DNA of 64,000 nt from Lamellibrachia satsuma (GCA_033239005.1 BSQZ01000038.1:5687501-5751500), one strand, 5' to 3'. Shown: positions 41,486 to 57,089, counted from the stretch's first letter. Program-made: numbers and translations. The notes: generated by a model from the sequence alone, not told the origin.

Positions 41486-41933
41486 TTATTTGATACCAAT
41501 AATTTTGCCCGCCTGGTTGACCACCCGAGCCAGCCTTGCTCTGTTCTTGACAGACAAATTTCCAAACCATGACACTAGGTTAAAATAAAATACACTTTCA
41601 ATTAAATACCTGTACACCAACTGCCGAACTTCTGTGCTGACATTGAAGCTCCTTAATTTCCGAAGCAAAAACAGACGTTGTTGTACCTTTTTGTATATGT
41701 GTTCTACATTGTCAGTGAAGGTAAGGTTTTCATCAACAACAGTACCAAAGAGATTTGAAAGTGGATACTGTTTCCACAGTCTGCCCTTTGATCATCAGTG
41801 GTTGAGAAAGAGGATGCGATGCACCCTTGACTTGACCACGTCCAAAGCACATCTGTGTTTTCTGGGCATTGAGCTCAAGAAAACAGTTGTCAAACCAGGA
41901 TACAAACATTTCAACATACTGGTAATATTGTGA
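41486..41933 (-). pseudogene. L2/Maui-like LINE RT C-terminal fragment
   Basis: Reads CLYPGLTTVFL then a frameshift, the TVV-DENL-type region, and the tail LRKLRSFNVSTEVRQLVYRY with SVKNRARLARVVNQAGKIIG, typical of L2/Maui-type RT ends. Several frameshifts. Confidence 0.7.
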
Positions 41934-42290
41934 GAGTGATCATTTAAACATACTGGTAATACTGTGAAAGTGATCATTTAAACATACTGGTAATACTGTG
42001 AGAGTGATCATTTAAACAAACTGGTAATACTGTGAAAGTGAACATTTAAACATACTGGTAATAATGTGAACGTGATCATTTAAACAAACTGGTAATACTG
42101 TGAAAGTGAACATTTAAACATACTGGTAATACTGTGAGAGTGATCATTTCAACATACTGATAATACTGTGAACGTGATCATTTAAACATACTGGTAATAC
42201 TGTGAAAGTGATCATTTAAACAGACTGGTAATACTGTGAAAATGATCATTTAAACATACTGGTAATACTGTGAAAGTGATAATTCATCTT
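41915..42290. repeat. 34-bp minisatellite inside the LINE
   Basis: About 11 units of 34 bp (CATACTGGTAATACTGTGAG, then AGTGATCATTTAAA), with single-base variants alternating between neighbouring units. Confidence 0.9.
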
Positions 42291-42294
42291 TCAA

Positions 42295-42680
42295 ACATGC
42301 AATAAGTGCTGTCATCAGCGTATATTACTAGCTTGAGTACATCATTATTACAATTTATCTCATTGGTAAATATTTAAAAAAGAAGAGGAGACAAAACACA
42401 CCCCCGGGGAGCACCTGTGTTAAGACAAGTTCCTTAGACATAACTGAACCATCAGGCAGGACTGTACACTCAGAGAGTGAGCCTTGCCTTGTCCGAACAG
42501 ATAGAGGATCAATTCTCACACATACACGCTGTGGTCGGTCGCACAGAAACGCTCTGATCCAAATAACCATGGTGGAGTTCACCTGTAAGTCAAGTAGACA
42601 CTTTATAAGTAAATGAGGTTGAATGGTAATAAAAGCGGGGGGGGGAATCCATGGAAAGGATCCTGACAAAATTCCCAGTA
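42295..42680 (-). pseudogene. L2/Maui-like LINE RT core fragment
   Basis: The minus strand has a PPAFI region, the MVIWIRAFLCDRPQRVCV segment, the GAPRGCVLSPLLF block (out of frame with its neighbours) and the catalytic box IYADDSTYCM. The frame is broken near 42420 and 42380. Confidence 0.7.
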
Positions 42681-42689
42681 GAGTCTAAA

Positions 42690-45360
42690 TGTTTAGAGAC
42701 CGTATTCAGCAGTGTTAAAGTGGCATCTTCCACCCCCTCCCTGTCCTGTATGTTAAGGTGGCATCCTCCACTCCATCCCTGCCCTGTATGTTCAGGTGGC
42801 ATCCTCCACTCCATCCCTGTCCTGTATGTTAAGGTGGCATCCTCAACCCTCTCACTGCCCTGTTTGTTAAGGTGGCATCCTCCACCCTCTCCCAGTCCTG
42901 TAAGTTAAGGTGGCATCCTCCACCCTCTCCCTGCCCTGTTTGTTAAGGTGGCATCCTCCACCCTCTCCCAGCCCTGTATGTTAAGGTGGCATCCTCCACC
43001 CTCTCCCTGCCCTGTTTGTTAAGGTGGCATCCTCCACCCTCTCCCTGCCCTGTATGTTAAGGTGGCATCCTCCACCCTCTCCCTGCCCTGTATGTTAAGG
43101 TGGCATCCTCCACCCTCTCCCTGTCCTGTAAGTTAAGGTGGCATCCTCCACCCTCTCCCTGCCCTGTATGTTAAGGTAGCATCCTCCACCTCTCCCTGTC
43201 CTGTATGTTAAGGTGGCATCCTCCACCTCTCCCTGTAATGTATGTTAAGGTGGCATACTCAACCCTCTCCCTGTCCTGTATGTTAAGGTGACATCCTCCA
43301 CCTCTCCCTGTAATGTATGTTAAGGTGGCATACTCAACCCTCTCCCTGCCCTGTTTGTTAAGGTGGCATCCTCCACCCTCTCCCTGCCCTGTATGTTAAG
43401 GTGGCATCCTCCACCCTCTCCCTGTCCTGTAAGTTAAGGTGGCATCCTCCACCCTCTCCCTGCCCTGTATGTTAAGGTGGCATCCTCCACCTCTCCCTGC
43501 CCTGTATGTTAAGGTGGCATCCTCCACCCTCTCCCTGCCCTGTATGTTAAGGTAGCATCCTCCACCCTCTCCCTGCCCTGTATGTTAAGGTGGCATCCTC
43601 CACCCTCTCCCTGCCCTGTATGTTAAGGTAGCATCCTCCACCCTCTCCCTGCCCTGTATGTTAAGGTGGCATCCTCCACCCTCTCCCTGCCCTGTATGTT
43701 AAGGTGGCATCCTCCACCTCTCCCTGCCCTGTATGTTAAGGTGGCATCCTCCACCCTCTCCCTGCCCTGTATGTTAAGGTGGCATCCTCCACCCTCTCCC
43801 TGCCCTGTATGTTAAGGTAGCATCCTCCACCCTCTCCCTGCCCTGTATGTTAAGGTGGCATACTCAACCCTCTCCCTGTCCTGTATGTTAAGGTGGCATC
43901 CTCCACCCTCTCCCTGCCCTGTATGTTAAGGTGGCATCCTCCACCCTCTCCCTGCCCTGTATGTTAAGGTGGCATCCTCCACCCTCTCCCTGCCCTGTAT
44001 GTTAAGGTGGCATCCTCCACCCTCTCCCTGTCCTGTATGTTAAGGTGGCATCCTCCACCCTCTCCCTGTCCTGTATGTTAAGGTGGCATCCTCCACCCTC
44101 TCTCTGTCCTGTATGTTAAGGTGACATCCTCCACTCCATCCCTGTCCTGTATGTTAAGGTGGCATCCTCCACTCCATCCCTGTCCTGTATGTTAAGGTGG
44201 CATCCTCCACCCTCTCCCTGTCCTGTATGTTAAGGTGGCATCCTCCACCCTCTCTCTGTCCTGTATGTTAAGGTGGCATCCTCCACCCTCTCCCTGCCCT
44301 GTATGTTAAGGTAGCATTTTCCACCCTCTCCCTGCCCTGTATGTTAAGGTAGCATCCTCCACCTCTCCCTGTCCTGTATGTTAAGGTGGCATCCTCCACC
44401 CCTCCCTGCCCTGTTTGTTAAGGTGGCATCCTCCACCCTCTCCCTGCCCTGTATGTTAAGGTAGCATCCTCCACCTCTCCCTGCCCTGTATGTTAAGGTG
44501 ACATCCTCCACCCTCTCCCTGCCCTGTATGTTAAGGTGGCATCCTCCACCCCCTCCCTGCCCTGTTTGTTAAGGTGGCATCCTCCACCCCCTCCCTGCCC
44601 TGTTTGTTAAGGTGGCATCCTCCACCCCCTCCCTGCCCTGTTTGTTAAGGTGGCATCCTCCACCCCCTCCCTGCCCTGTTTGTTAAGGTGGCATCCTCCA
44701 CCCTCTCCCTGCCCTGTTTGTTAAGGTGGCATCCTCCACCCTCTCCCTGCCCTGTTTGTTAAGGTGGCATCCTCCACCCCCTCCCTGTCCTGTATGTTAA
44801 GGTGGCATCCTCCACCCTCTCCCAGCCCTGTATGTTAAGGTGGCATCCTCCACCCTCTCCCTGCCCTGTATGTTAAGGTGGCATCCTCCACTCCATCCCT
44901 GCCCTGTATGTTCAGGTGGCATTCTCCACTCCATCCCTGTCCTGTATGTTGAGGAGGCATCCTCCACTCCATCCCTGTCCTGTATGTTAAGGTGGCATCC
45001 TCCACCTCTCCCTGCCCTGTATGTTAAGGTGGCATCCTCCAACCCCACCCTGCCCTGTATGTTAGGGTGGCATCCTCCACCCTCTCCCCGCCCTGTATGT
45101 TAAGGTGGCATCCTCCACCCTCTCCCTGCCCTGTATGTTAAGGTGGCATCCTCCACCCCCACCCTGCCCTGTTTGTTAAGGTGACATCCTCAACCCTCTC
45201 CCTGCCCTGTATGTTAAGGTGGCATCCTCCACCCTCTCCCTATCCTGTATGTTAAGGTGGCATCCTCCACCCCCTCCCTGCCCTGTAAGTTAAGGTGGCA
45301 TCCTCCACCTTCTCCCTGTCCTGTATGTTAAGATGGCATCTTCCACCCCCTCCCTGCCGT
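42690..45360. repeat. 2.7-kb 38-bp minisatellite (about 70 units) inside the LINE
   Basis: Tandem units of 36-38 bp (GTATGTTAAGGTGGCATCCT, then CCACCCTCTCCCTGCCCT). Variant units (TTTGTT, AAGTTA, GTAGCATCC, CTCCATCC) occur in local runs, a sign of repeated segmental expansion. It lies between RT N-terminal and core sequences of the minus-strand LINE. Confidence 0.95.
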
Positions 45361-45364
45361 GTAT

Positions 45365-45540
45365 CAAATTGCACAGGATCTCTCCATGCATTTGCACAAG
45401 GGAGATGTTAATGCAACAGATCTGAAGTCTTTCAAGAGAGTGGCATTTCGCTTCTTAAGTACAGGTATAATGGTGGATAATTGCTAACAGAGTGGTACAT
45501 ACTTTCAAAACCTTTCCCTTCAGATCTTCTGGGCCTGGGG
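45365..45540 (-). pseudogene. L2/Maui-like LINE RT N-terminal fragment
   Basis: The minus strand gives a KAPGPEDLKGKVLK-like block and IIPVLKKRNATLLKDFRSVA followed by LTSPLCKCMERS, i.e. the RT blocks that precede the palm. This shows that the 38-bp array interrupts the RT rather than flanking it. Confidence 0.7.
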
Positions 45541-45569
45541 CCTTCCGAGGGTTGACATGTGACGACACA

Positions 45570-46010
45570 GCTATGCTTCTATTGTAGACTGGCCTTGCCT
45601 TTGCTGAGATCTATTTGTTTTAGCTATGCTTCTATTGCAGACTGGCCTTGTTGTTGCTGATATCTATTTGTTTTAGCTATGTTTCTATTGTAGACTGGCC
45701 TTGCTTTTGCCGAGATCTATTTGTTTTAGCTATTCTTCTATTGCAAACTGGCCTTGTCATTTCTGATATATATTTGTTTTAGCTATGCTTCTATTGTAGA
45801 CTGGCCTTGTAATTGCTGATATATATATTTATTTTAGCTATGCTTCTATTGCAGACTGGCCTTGTAATTGCTGATATATATTTGTTTTAGCTATGCTTCT
45901 ATTGTAGACTGGCCTTGTCGTTGCTGATATCTATTTGATTTAGACATTCGTGCATTGTAGACTGGCCTTGTCGTGGCTGATATATATATATATATATATA
46001 TTTGTTTTAG
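45570..46010. repeat. 53-bp minisatellite
   Basis: About 8 units of 53 bp (GCTATGCTTCTATTGTAGAC, then TGGCCTTG... ATCTATTTGTTTTA). The last unit contains a small (TA)n expansion at 45980-45998. Confidence 0.9.
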
Positions 46011-46219
46011 ATAAAATCGGAGCTTTATTTCGAATTTAAGTAGCCCCTGCGAGAGGACTGTCTTTGCACATATCAATATACGTAAACAAAACTGTCATTT
46101 TATATTTCCACTGCAGCAATATGAATAAAGATGAGAGTGAAATAAAGCCACAGTAAATGATAATTTAACTATTCTAATAACGTATTTATACAATGCCTGT
46201 TATATGGATATTAATTTGT

Positions 46220-46318
46220 GGTGACATTCTGGAAACACCCTAGGCGTTTAAATATTTGGCGAAATCCGGTCATTTTGACGGTCAGCGCGTTTGCGACATG
46301 ACTAAAAGAGCCAGAGGT
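46220..46318 (+). promoter_or_regulatory. Promoter plus first coding exon cassette, copy 2
   Basis: Same as 40465-40570: GTGACATTCTGGAAACACCC, leader GGTCAGCGCGTTTGCGAC, ATG at 46298 encoding MTKRAR, and donor GAG|GTAAGTG at 46317. The TATA box is degraded to TTTAAATA. Confidence 0.5.
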
Positions 46319-46433
46319 AAGTGATTTCCCCTGTTCAGAAAATTGGTAGGGATGTAAGGTGTGTTGATGCGCTCAACCGTAAAACACTCAAGTCAACCTC
46401 ACCTCCCCGTGGTGCACCCTGGTAACCAGTACA

Positions 46434-47513
46434 TTGTGCTGGGCTAACGAGGCTATGGCTAAGGGAAGGAAAACCCCGAAAATAAACCTACTGCGGAGGG
46501 CCAACAACCCTCCCAGCTCAAATAATATTACAGAAACCAGAAGTGAATTTCAAAAGACAGCTTGTGCTGGAAATGGCTACAGGAAGGCGACGGCCCAGAT
46601 ACCAGCGGATGATGACATCATTTATTTGGACAGTATGACGCTTCCGGATCAAAGCCAAACGGAAGTTCGGAGGCTGACAACGTCGTTAACCAAGCCAAAG
46701 GTTAATGTAAATATAGGATGTTGGAATGTGAGAACGTTATACTCTACAGGGAAATCAGCCCAGATTGCAAGAGAAATGGATATATATAAAATATATGTCA
46801 TGGGCATTAGTGAATGCAGATGGATGGGACAAGGAAAAGTCAAGATGAACACCGGAGAGAGCATAATTTTTTCAGGGAGAGAAGACAACATACACAGACA
46901 CGGAGTGGCAATAATGACGACAAAGAAACCAGAACAACCATTGATGGAATGGAAACCTATCAGCGATATAATTGTTTATGCTAGATTCTTCTCCAGGTAT
47001 GTAAAGCTATCGATCATACAAGTCTATGCACCTACAAATGAAGCCAACATCGAAGATAAAGACAATTTCTAAGAACAGCTTCAGACAGTTGTGGACAGTG
47101 TTCATAAACATGACCTACTCCTAGTAATGAGGCATTTAAATGCCAAAGTTGGAGAAGACAACGAAGGATATGAAAATATTATAGGAAGTCATGGAGTAGG
47201 TGAAAGAAATGACAATGGAGAAAGATTTGTTGACTTCTGCGGACTCAATAACCTAGTGGTAACAGGTACCATTTTCCCACATAAACTGATACATAGACAG
47301 ACATGGACATCTCCAGGAGGAAAGACAAAGAATCAAATAGACCATGTGTTAGTGAGTAGGCAACACCGGACATCAGTAATGGACACTAGGGCCATGAGAG
47401 GAGCCGACATTGCGAGCGACCACCAATTAGTGCGATCAAAAAATCAAGCTGAAACTAAAGAGAAAACAAAAGAACAAGGCAATCAGAAAGAAGTTACAGC
47501 AACCAGCTATTAA
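46434..47513 (+). pseudogene. RTE-like endonuclease
   Basis: Encodes NIGCWNVRTLYSTGKSAQIA, VMGISECRWMGQGKV and SIIQVYAPTNEA, then an in-frame stop (after EDKDNF), then LLLVMRHLNAKVGED, and an IDHVLV / IASDHQLV end. The usual GDLNAKVG active-site block is RHLNAKVG, so the catalytic Asp is lost. RTE endonucleases of this kind are often misannotated as craniofacial development protein 2. Confidence 0.8.
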
Positions 47514-47642
47514 AGCCTAATTCTCAGTGAAGTTGAGCAAATATAGGTGTAAAGACAAAGAAGTGACGAAGAGCATGATACAAGACAAGAGGAAGCGGGT
47601 TGACCACCTTGCCATGGAAGCAGAGGAAACAGCACGTAATGG

Positions 47643-49020
47643 AAGAATGATAGAAGTCCAATAACAAAAGCAGAAATTAGAACAGCGCTAAGGAAGATGA
47701 AAAACGGGAAAGCAGGGGGAAAGGACGAAATTACAGCAGAATTATTAACAGCATACATGAATACAACAGAGAAATGGCTTGTCAAATTATTCAGAACATT
47801 TTGGGAACAAGAGAAAGTGCAAAAACGTGGAAGCCGGGACTGATCTTTAAAATACAGAAGAAAGGTGAACTTACAGAGTGCGGGAATTGGAGGGGAATTA
47901 CTTTGACATATGTTCCTAGAAAAGTATTCGAAAGAGTACTCATTGACAGAATAATAGATGGAGTTAACAGAAAGTTGAGAGACGAACAAGCAGGTTTCAG
48001 AACTGGGAGAGGCACAGTAGAGCAAATATTTATTCTACGAAAATTATAGAAGAGGTAGTGGAATGGTAGGCAACTCTCACGTGTGTGGACTTTGAAAAAG
48101 CATTTGACTCAGTGCATTGAGAGAGTCTATGGAAACTTATGGAGAGCTACGGAATTCCATGCAAGATAATCCACAAGGTACAGATGTAACAAGAAGATAG
48201 TGAATATGAAGTGATAGGCGAAGGTGAGGAATCTGAGTGGTGCAAAGTCAAAACTGGTGTTAAACAAGGATATGTAATGTCTGGATTTATCTTCTTGATA
48301 GTAGTGGACTGGATAATGAGAAACACAACAGCGGGAAACAAAACAGGGATAAGATGGAACTTCACGTCAAAACTAGAGGACCTGGACTTTGCCGACGACA
48401 TAGCACTCATGTCATCATGCGACGCACACATGCAAACAAAGACAAGACAACTGAATCAATTTGCAACAAGGACAGGACTAGGAATAAAAAAAAATCATTT
48501 TTTTTGGGTAAACAGCAAGTGCGTAAACAGAATACTAATCGATGATCAAGAGCTAAAGGAAGTGGACAAGTATAACTACCTGGGTGCTCACGTTAGTAAG
48601 CAAGGAGGAGGCGGCGATGACATTGTTAACAGAATTCGTAAAACTAGGGTATCCTTCATGAAACTAAAGCAGATATGGAGTTTAAATGTATACACATTGA
48701 GATCTAAATTGAGGCTTTTTAACACACTTGTTAAACTAGTGTTGTTGTATGAAAGTGAAACATGGAAAATTAACGAAGGAGACAACATATACATTTTCAT
48801 GTGCTTAAGACGAATCCTACAAATTCGATGGTCATACGTTGTATCAAATCGAGATATTCTCGCAAAATCAAAACTGAAGACAATTAGCACTGAGGTCAAG
48901 TTAAGAAGATGGAAGTGGGTAGGACATATCCTAAGAATGGACAAGAACAGCAAACGTGAGGCGGCATTAACTTGGACGCCTGAAGGTAGAAGAAAGGTTG
49001 GTCGACCAAAGACAAAGTGA
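47643..49020 (+). pseudogene. RTE-like reverse transcriptase (several frames)
   Basis: Blocks in order: KMKNGKAGGKDEI, GNWRGITLTYVPRKVFERVL, DEQAGFRTGRGTVEQIF, VDFEKAFDSVH followed by a stop, VKQGYVMSGFIFLIVVDWIM, the catalytic box LDFADDIALMSS, and the C-terminal LRRWKWVGHILRMD. At least three frameshifts or stops. Frame 48211-49020 is the longest open piece. Confidence 0.8.
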
Positions 49021-49167
49021 CGATCAACTATTGAAAATGAAAGACGCATACTGGGGTGGAACAGCTGGAACGAAGCCAGACGTATAGCACAGACAGAGTG
49101 AGCTGGAGGAGATGCACTTCGGCCTTATAGGCCACTGGGCCCGAAGAGGATAGGTGAGGTGAGGTGA

Positions 49168-49330
49168 AATGATAATTTAGCGAATCGGATATCGTATTTA
49201 TACAATTGCTGTTATATCGATATTCACTGGTGGTGACATTCTCGGAACACCCTAGGCGTATTAATAGTTGGCAAAATCTGGTCATTTTGAGGGTCAGCGC
49301 GTTTGCGACATGATTAAAAGAGCAGGAGGT
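49168..49330 (+). promoter_or_regulatory. Promoter plus first coding exon cassette, copy 3 (degenerate)
   Basis: GTGGTGACATTCTCGGAACA, TATA box replaced by TATTAATA, same leader, ATG at 49310 reading MIKRAG, and donor changed to GTAAATG. It has more substitutions than copies 1 and 2 and is probably a dead copy. Confidence 0.45.
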
Positions 49331-49800
49331 AAATGATTTCCCCCAAACTGTTGAGAACATTGGTAGCATATTTGCCAGTGGATGTTATAACGTTTTAGAA
49401 TGTGTGATGGTCACATGTTCTTTCAATCATTCAAAACGTTAACATTTGCCACCAATGGGAAAATAACTTTGGTTTGCGCCCTTCCGTCGTCTGTAGACCG
49501 TCTCACCACACTCTGTATTATTACAGCGCTACTGTTGTGTGAACCCAGGTTGGGGGACTTTGAGATGTAGGCCACACGCCACCGTCAATTTAATTATATA
49601 CTTGATCTGCAGTACACAAATAACGTATTATTACCGCCAACACCAATTGCCACCGATATAAAAAAAATTTTGTACAAGTTCCAACACGCAACAACAGTAG
49701 ACACCTCCAGTATATAAAGGCGTTCTTTCATCCGTGTTAATGTTGACGTATTAGTGTTTGCTGATGTCTGGTTGCTTAAACGTGTTAATGTTGACGTAAC
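49331..49800. other. Intergenic, nothing recognised
   Basis: No frame or element seen. AACACATTCTAAAACG-type sequence and low-copy AT-rich DNA only. Confidence 0.4.
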
Positions 49801-49803
49801 ATT

Positions 49804-49958
49804 GTTAGCTGTCAGACAAAACATTGTTAGCTGTCAGACAACACATTGTTAGCTCTCAGACAAAACATTGTTAGCTGTCAGACAAAACATTGTTAGCTGT
49901 CAGACAAAACATTGTTAGCTATCAGACAAAACATTCTAAGCTCTCAGACAAAACGTTC
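49804..49958. repeat. 22-bp minisatellite
   Basis: About 7 units of 22 bp (GTTAGCTGTCAGACAAAACA). Preceded by a GTTAATGTTGACGTA duplication at 49736 and 49784. Confidence 0.9.
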
Positions 49959-49959
49959 G

Positions 49960-50674
49960 TAGCGGAAAAGTCGTACGCGATAAAAGGTTTTCAGAACAAC
50001 GCACTTGTTATCTGCGGACGATATTTGTAGTCTAGGCACAATTCGGTTTCGCCCGGATAACAATGCGAACACAATCATAGAATATACTCTTAGTGTCTCC
50101 ACGTTATAATACCCCTATCAAAAGAGGCCCTCATATGTTACTTACTCACCATAGGCCACTAAGGTAAAAGGGCCCTGAAGGTAAGGTAAAAGGACGCTGC
50201 GAAAATACTGTCTTCGTACATATCAATGCGTGTATACAAAACTGTCGTTTAATATTTCCACTGCATTAATAATACATTGCCAGTTATGCCGATATCCATC
50301 TACATATAAATTGAAGAACAACTCTTAACAAGAATTTACCCATTTATATATTGAACTAATTGAATAGTTACGCTCTGTGCTAAATTATGCTTCGTGACAT
50401 GTTCACGAACTAAGCAGAATAATTATTTTATGTTTATTAATATCAATTAACAATTTTCTACGTGATGGACATTACTATTGTTTCATCTACTTTATACCAC
50501 TACTTTTCATTTTCATTTTCCTTGATTATGAACATAACGACTATTTGTTGTTTGTATTTACGTTTAACCTCATTGTATTGTTTCTCGTGAACAATTAATA
50601 ATCTGCATACTACATATGACCTTTTTTCATAATCCAGCTCAACGATTTGCTGCTTCTCTGAGTATTATTATTGC
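49960..50674. other. Intergenic with a fragment of the promoter-cassette flank
   Basis: 50205-50300 matches the sequence upstream of cassette copy 2 (46050-46210: CATATCAAT, AAAACTGTC, TATTTCCACTGCA), but the cassette itself is absent. The rest is not recognised. Confidence 0.55.
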
Positions 50675-50824
50675 AACTTGTTAATTAAGATTTAGGAAAT
50701 ATACAACTTGTTAATAAAGATTTAGGAAATATACAACTTGTTAATAAAGATTTAGAAAATATACAACTTGTTAATTAAGATTTAGGAAATACACAACTTG
50801 TTAATAAAGATTTAGGAAATATAC
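50675..50824. repeat. 30-bp tandem repeat, five units
   Basis: AACTTGTTAATAAAGATTTA plus ten bases, starting at 50675, 50705, 50735, 50765 and 50795. The units differ at two or three positions. Confidence 0.9.
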
Positions 50825-51114
50825 ATGTGGTTGTTTACATTTCTAGATCGAGGAAAGAACAGGGTCTACACATAGCCTTGTGAGATGTCACATGTAATAG
50901 AATATAAAGTAGATGTTTAAACAATATATTCCACGTCCTATGCCAGATTTATAACTTTCGAAGCATGAAAGCGCATTACAATTATTAAAAAATGGGAGAA
51001 CATTTACAGTTTACAGAAAGTATTTTGATCACAGGTTTTTGCCAAACATAAAAGCAATCATATTACACGTTCGTTTTTCAGGGAACTGCCATTTAGTCGG
51101 TTACCATTGTTAAA

Positions 51115-51350
51115 GCCATTCGCGCTGAATGTCCCCTTTTTGAAGCCACTTTGAAGTTCAGCTAAGTCTCTTTTAGAAATGTTGTTTAGTAGTGACTTGT
51201 AATAGTACAGGCGGCTACTAATAAGAGCTGTTAAAATTAGTTTAGCAATAGATATAGATATGTGACAATAAATTCGAAGGAGATTGCGTATATGGTAGAA
51301 GCTGGATTTGTATACTCGAGAAATGGCGGACGTTGAAGTCACTGCCAAAG
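51115..51350 (-). pseudogene. L2-like LINE RT fragment
   Basis: Reads SRVYKSSFYHIRNLLRIYCH, then SISIAKLILTALISSRLYYY and NISKRDLAELQ. This matches the RT C-terminal region of the 5347-8640 element (VCKSCFYHIRDIRRHISIS), with a 5-codon insertion or duplication. Confidence 0.8.
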
Positions 51351-51353
51351 ACA

Positions 51354-51480
51354 ACACCATGATGGCACCATGATGGCACCATGATGGCACCATGATGGCA
51401 CCATGATGGCACCATGATGGCACCGCGATTGCACTATGATGACACCATGATGGCACCATGATGGCACCATGATGGCACAA
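51354..51480. repeat. 11-bp tandem repeat (GATGGCACCAT)
   Basis: About 11 units abutting the L2-like fragment. The first unit overlaps its sequence GACAACACCATGATG, so the array probably grew from LINE sequence. Confidence 0.85.
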
Positions 51481-52020
51481 GCCCGAGAAACAATATTTTG
51501 GCAAGTAATGTCGAGTGATGTGAAACAAACGGGCCGATGCATGTGAGATCTACCGCCACTGGAAACTTGCCCAGAAAAACGAATAGTTGATCATTAATGA
51601 TGATGGCAAGTCATTGGAAAAGATGGCGACATGTACTGGCTAAACTGGACACACATTCCTCTGGCGACATACCCCGACGACTGAATGACAACAAACGTTT
51701 AAATGGGACCAAAGAGCACTTAATAAACGATGGTTTACATGAAACCGTGGAAGGAAGTTAACAGTGTTTGATTAGTGTCCTAAAAGGTGTACGCATTGAG
51801 ATGTAGCAATAGTTGTGCAAAATAAATGAAGCGTACGCAATGGAAGTTCTTTCTTCAAAATACAAGGGCCTATTGTTCCATATCGCGATTTACGGGCAAC
51901 GTACGAATGTTTACGTGATGTGCAACAAAACAAACCAGGCGGCGCTTCGTATCCTATGAGACTGGGTTGAATTAACCCTCTAATCAAACCGGTAATAATA
52001 TTGATCCATCGCCACTAAAA

Positions 52021-52889
<869 letters not shown>

Positions 52890-53888
52890 AACCCGAATGA
52901 ACCAGCGACATTAGGGGTCAAGGCCGCCGCGTACTCGACAGCTCGTGTGAACTGTCTAGGCAGACACAACAGTTGGGCTTAAGAATATATCATGGACGTT
53001 TGAAAACAGTGCCAATTTCCGATAAGGGGAAATGTAGAGAGATAATGGTAGGGCATTATATATACAACGCGAGAATTAAACACAAATGAAGAATGATTCG
53101 CTCTAGCAAATGAACAATGTTCAACGATCCCTCTTCAACTAAGACTGAGCTGAATTGTGACTCACTACGTGGAAAGCTTCCATGTTGAAATATTGTTGTG
53201 TTACTTACAGTAGGATAAAGCCTCTGTCCAACTTTAACCACGTCGTCTCATATCTCGTCCTCGACTATTCACGCAGGACTGCTTAGCCCTACCTTCTCCT
53301 TGAAGACGACAATCACGTTTGATTGTTACACGAAATGTCAACTATAAATGCACATGACCGCACACGAACGAACCGTTACTCATAACATGATGATTTATTT
53401 TACTAAATTTGCGATACACAAAATTAGGGAAAGGCAACATTAATCAACTTTACTTTAAGCTTCAAGCAATTACATTGGATACGTTGAAGCATCAGTAGCG
53501 GAAGTAATGATCAAAATACAAACACACTAAGAACACAATAAGTAACGCACACGTCGTGCAACTCCTGCAGCAAAATAGCACACATAGCAACAGTATTTAG
53601 CATAGCATGTTAGTTAAGCCTTGGCAATATCATAAGTACGTGAAATATACAAATAAAATGGGTAGGTTACATTAGTTTATATTAAGAACCGCGGGGATAA
53701 AATTCGTCAACTACAACCATGTCTGGTCGCTATGATAGGAGTTTCACAGAAAAGTTTGCAAATGTGCACAATTTTGCTATGTTCAAGGCTGAGATGGTGA
53801 AAATAGGTCAATGTTAAATGTTACCTTCCTATTTTTAAGAAACCGTTGTTGGGTTTCCTTCACAACGGAGACGTGCAATTACCACGCC
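52890..53888. other. Downstream flank of copy B acetyltransferase gene
   Basis: From about 53190 it matches 14700-15477 (unit C). A TTTATT near 53393 (AATAAA on the minus strand), about 490 bp past the stop codon, is a candidate poly(A) signal. 52890-53190 shows nothing recognised. Confidence 0.6.
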
Positions 53889-56783
<2,895 letters not shown>

Positions 56784-57089
56784 CTGGAACATTCGAAATG
56801 GCAGTAAATCGCTACATATATGATTATTTTGAAGGTAGTAATAATTTTGACAATTACTGCAACTAACATTGATACACACAATGTTTCTAGTTCACAATGT
56901 GCCTTGAGACTAGTTGTATACGGTGGTTTTGTTGGAGTAAGTGTGGGTCCTGTTTCAGTGGTAACTAAAAATAGACTAGGAAAACTGCCCCCTAGTGGCT
57001 GCAGCACTACATCAGCATCATCAGCGCTCCCTACCAACGAAAGGAATGATGAGCGATGGTCAAGGAGTCCTCTAATAGGAGTCAAAGGT

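Larger units (their letters stand above)
41030..45570 (-). mobile_element. L2/Maui-like LINE remnant, split by two minisatellites
   Basis: The minus strand carries RT pieces in order: RT N-terminal blocks at 45540-45365, the catalytic box region at 42680-42295, and the C-terminal part at 41933-41486. The 3' end at about 41035-41090 reads GGACAATAAAGGATTTC. Between the pieces sit a 2.7-kb 38-bp array (42690-45360) and a 34-bp array (41915-42290). Endonuclease sequence is missing. Confidence 0.75.
46351..49165 (+). mobile_element. RTE-clade LINE, decayed
   Basis: Endonuclease and RT in the RTE style. The 3' end reads GCACTTCGGCCTTATAGGCC and then GGTGAGGTGAGGTGA. It lies between promoter-cassette copies 2 and 3. 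There are many stops and frameshifts, so it is inactive. No clean target-site duplication was found. Confidence 0.8.

Noticed and set aside
47091..47513. Host craniofacial development protein 2-like gene
   Set aside because: It is the RTE LINE endonuclease; RT follows on the same strand and the frames are broken.
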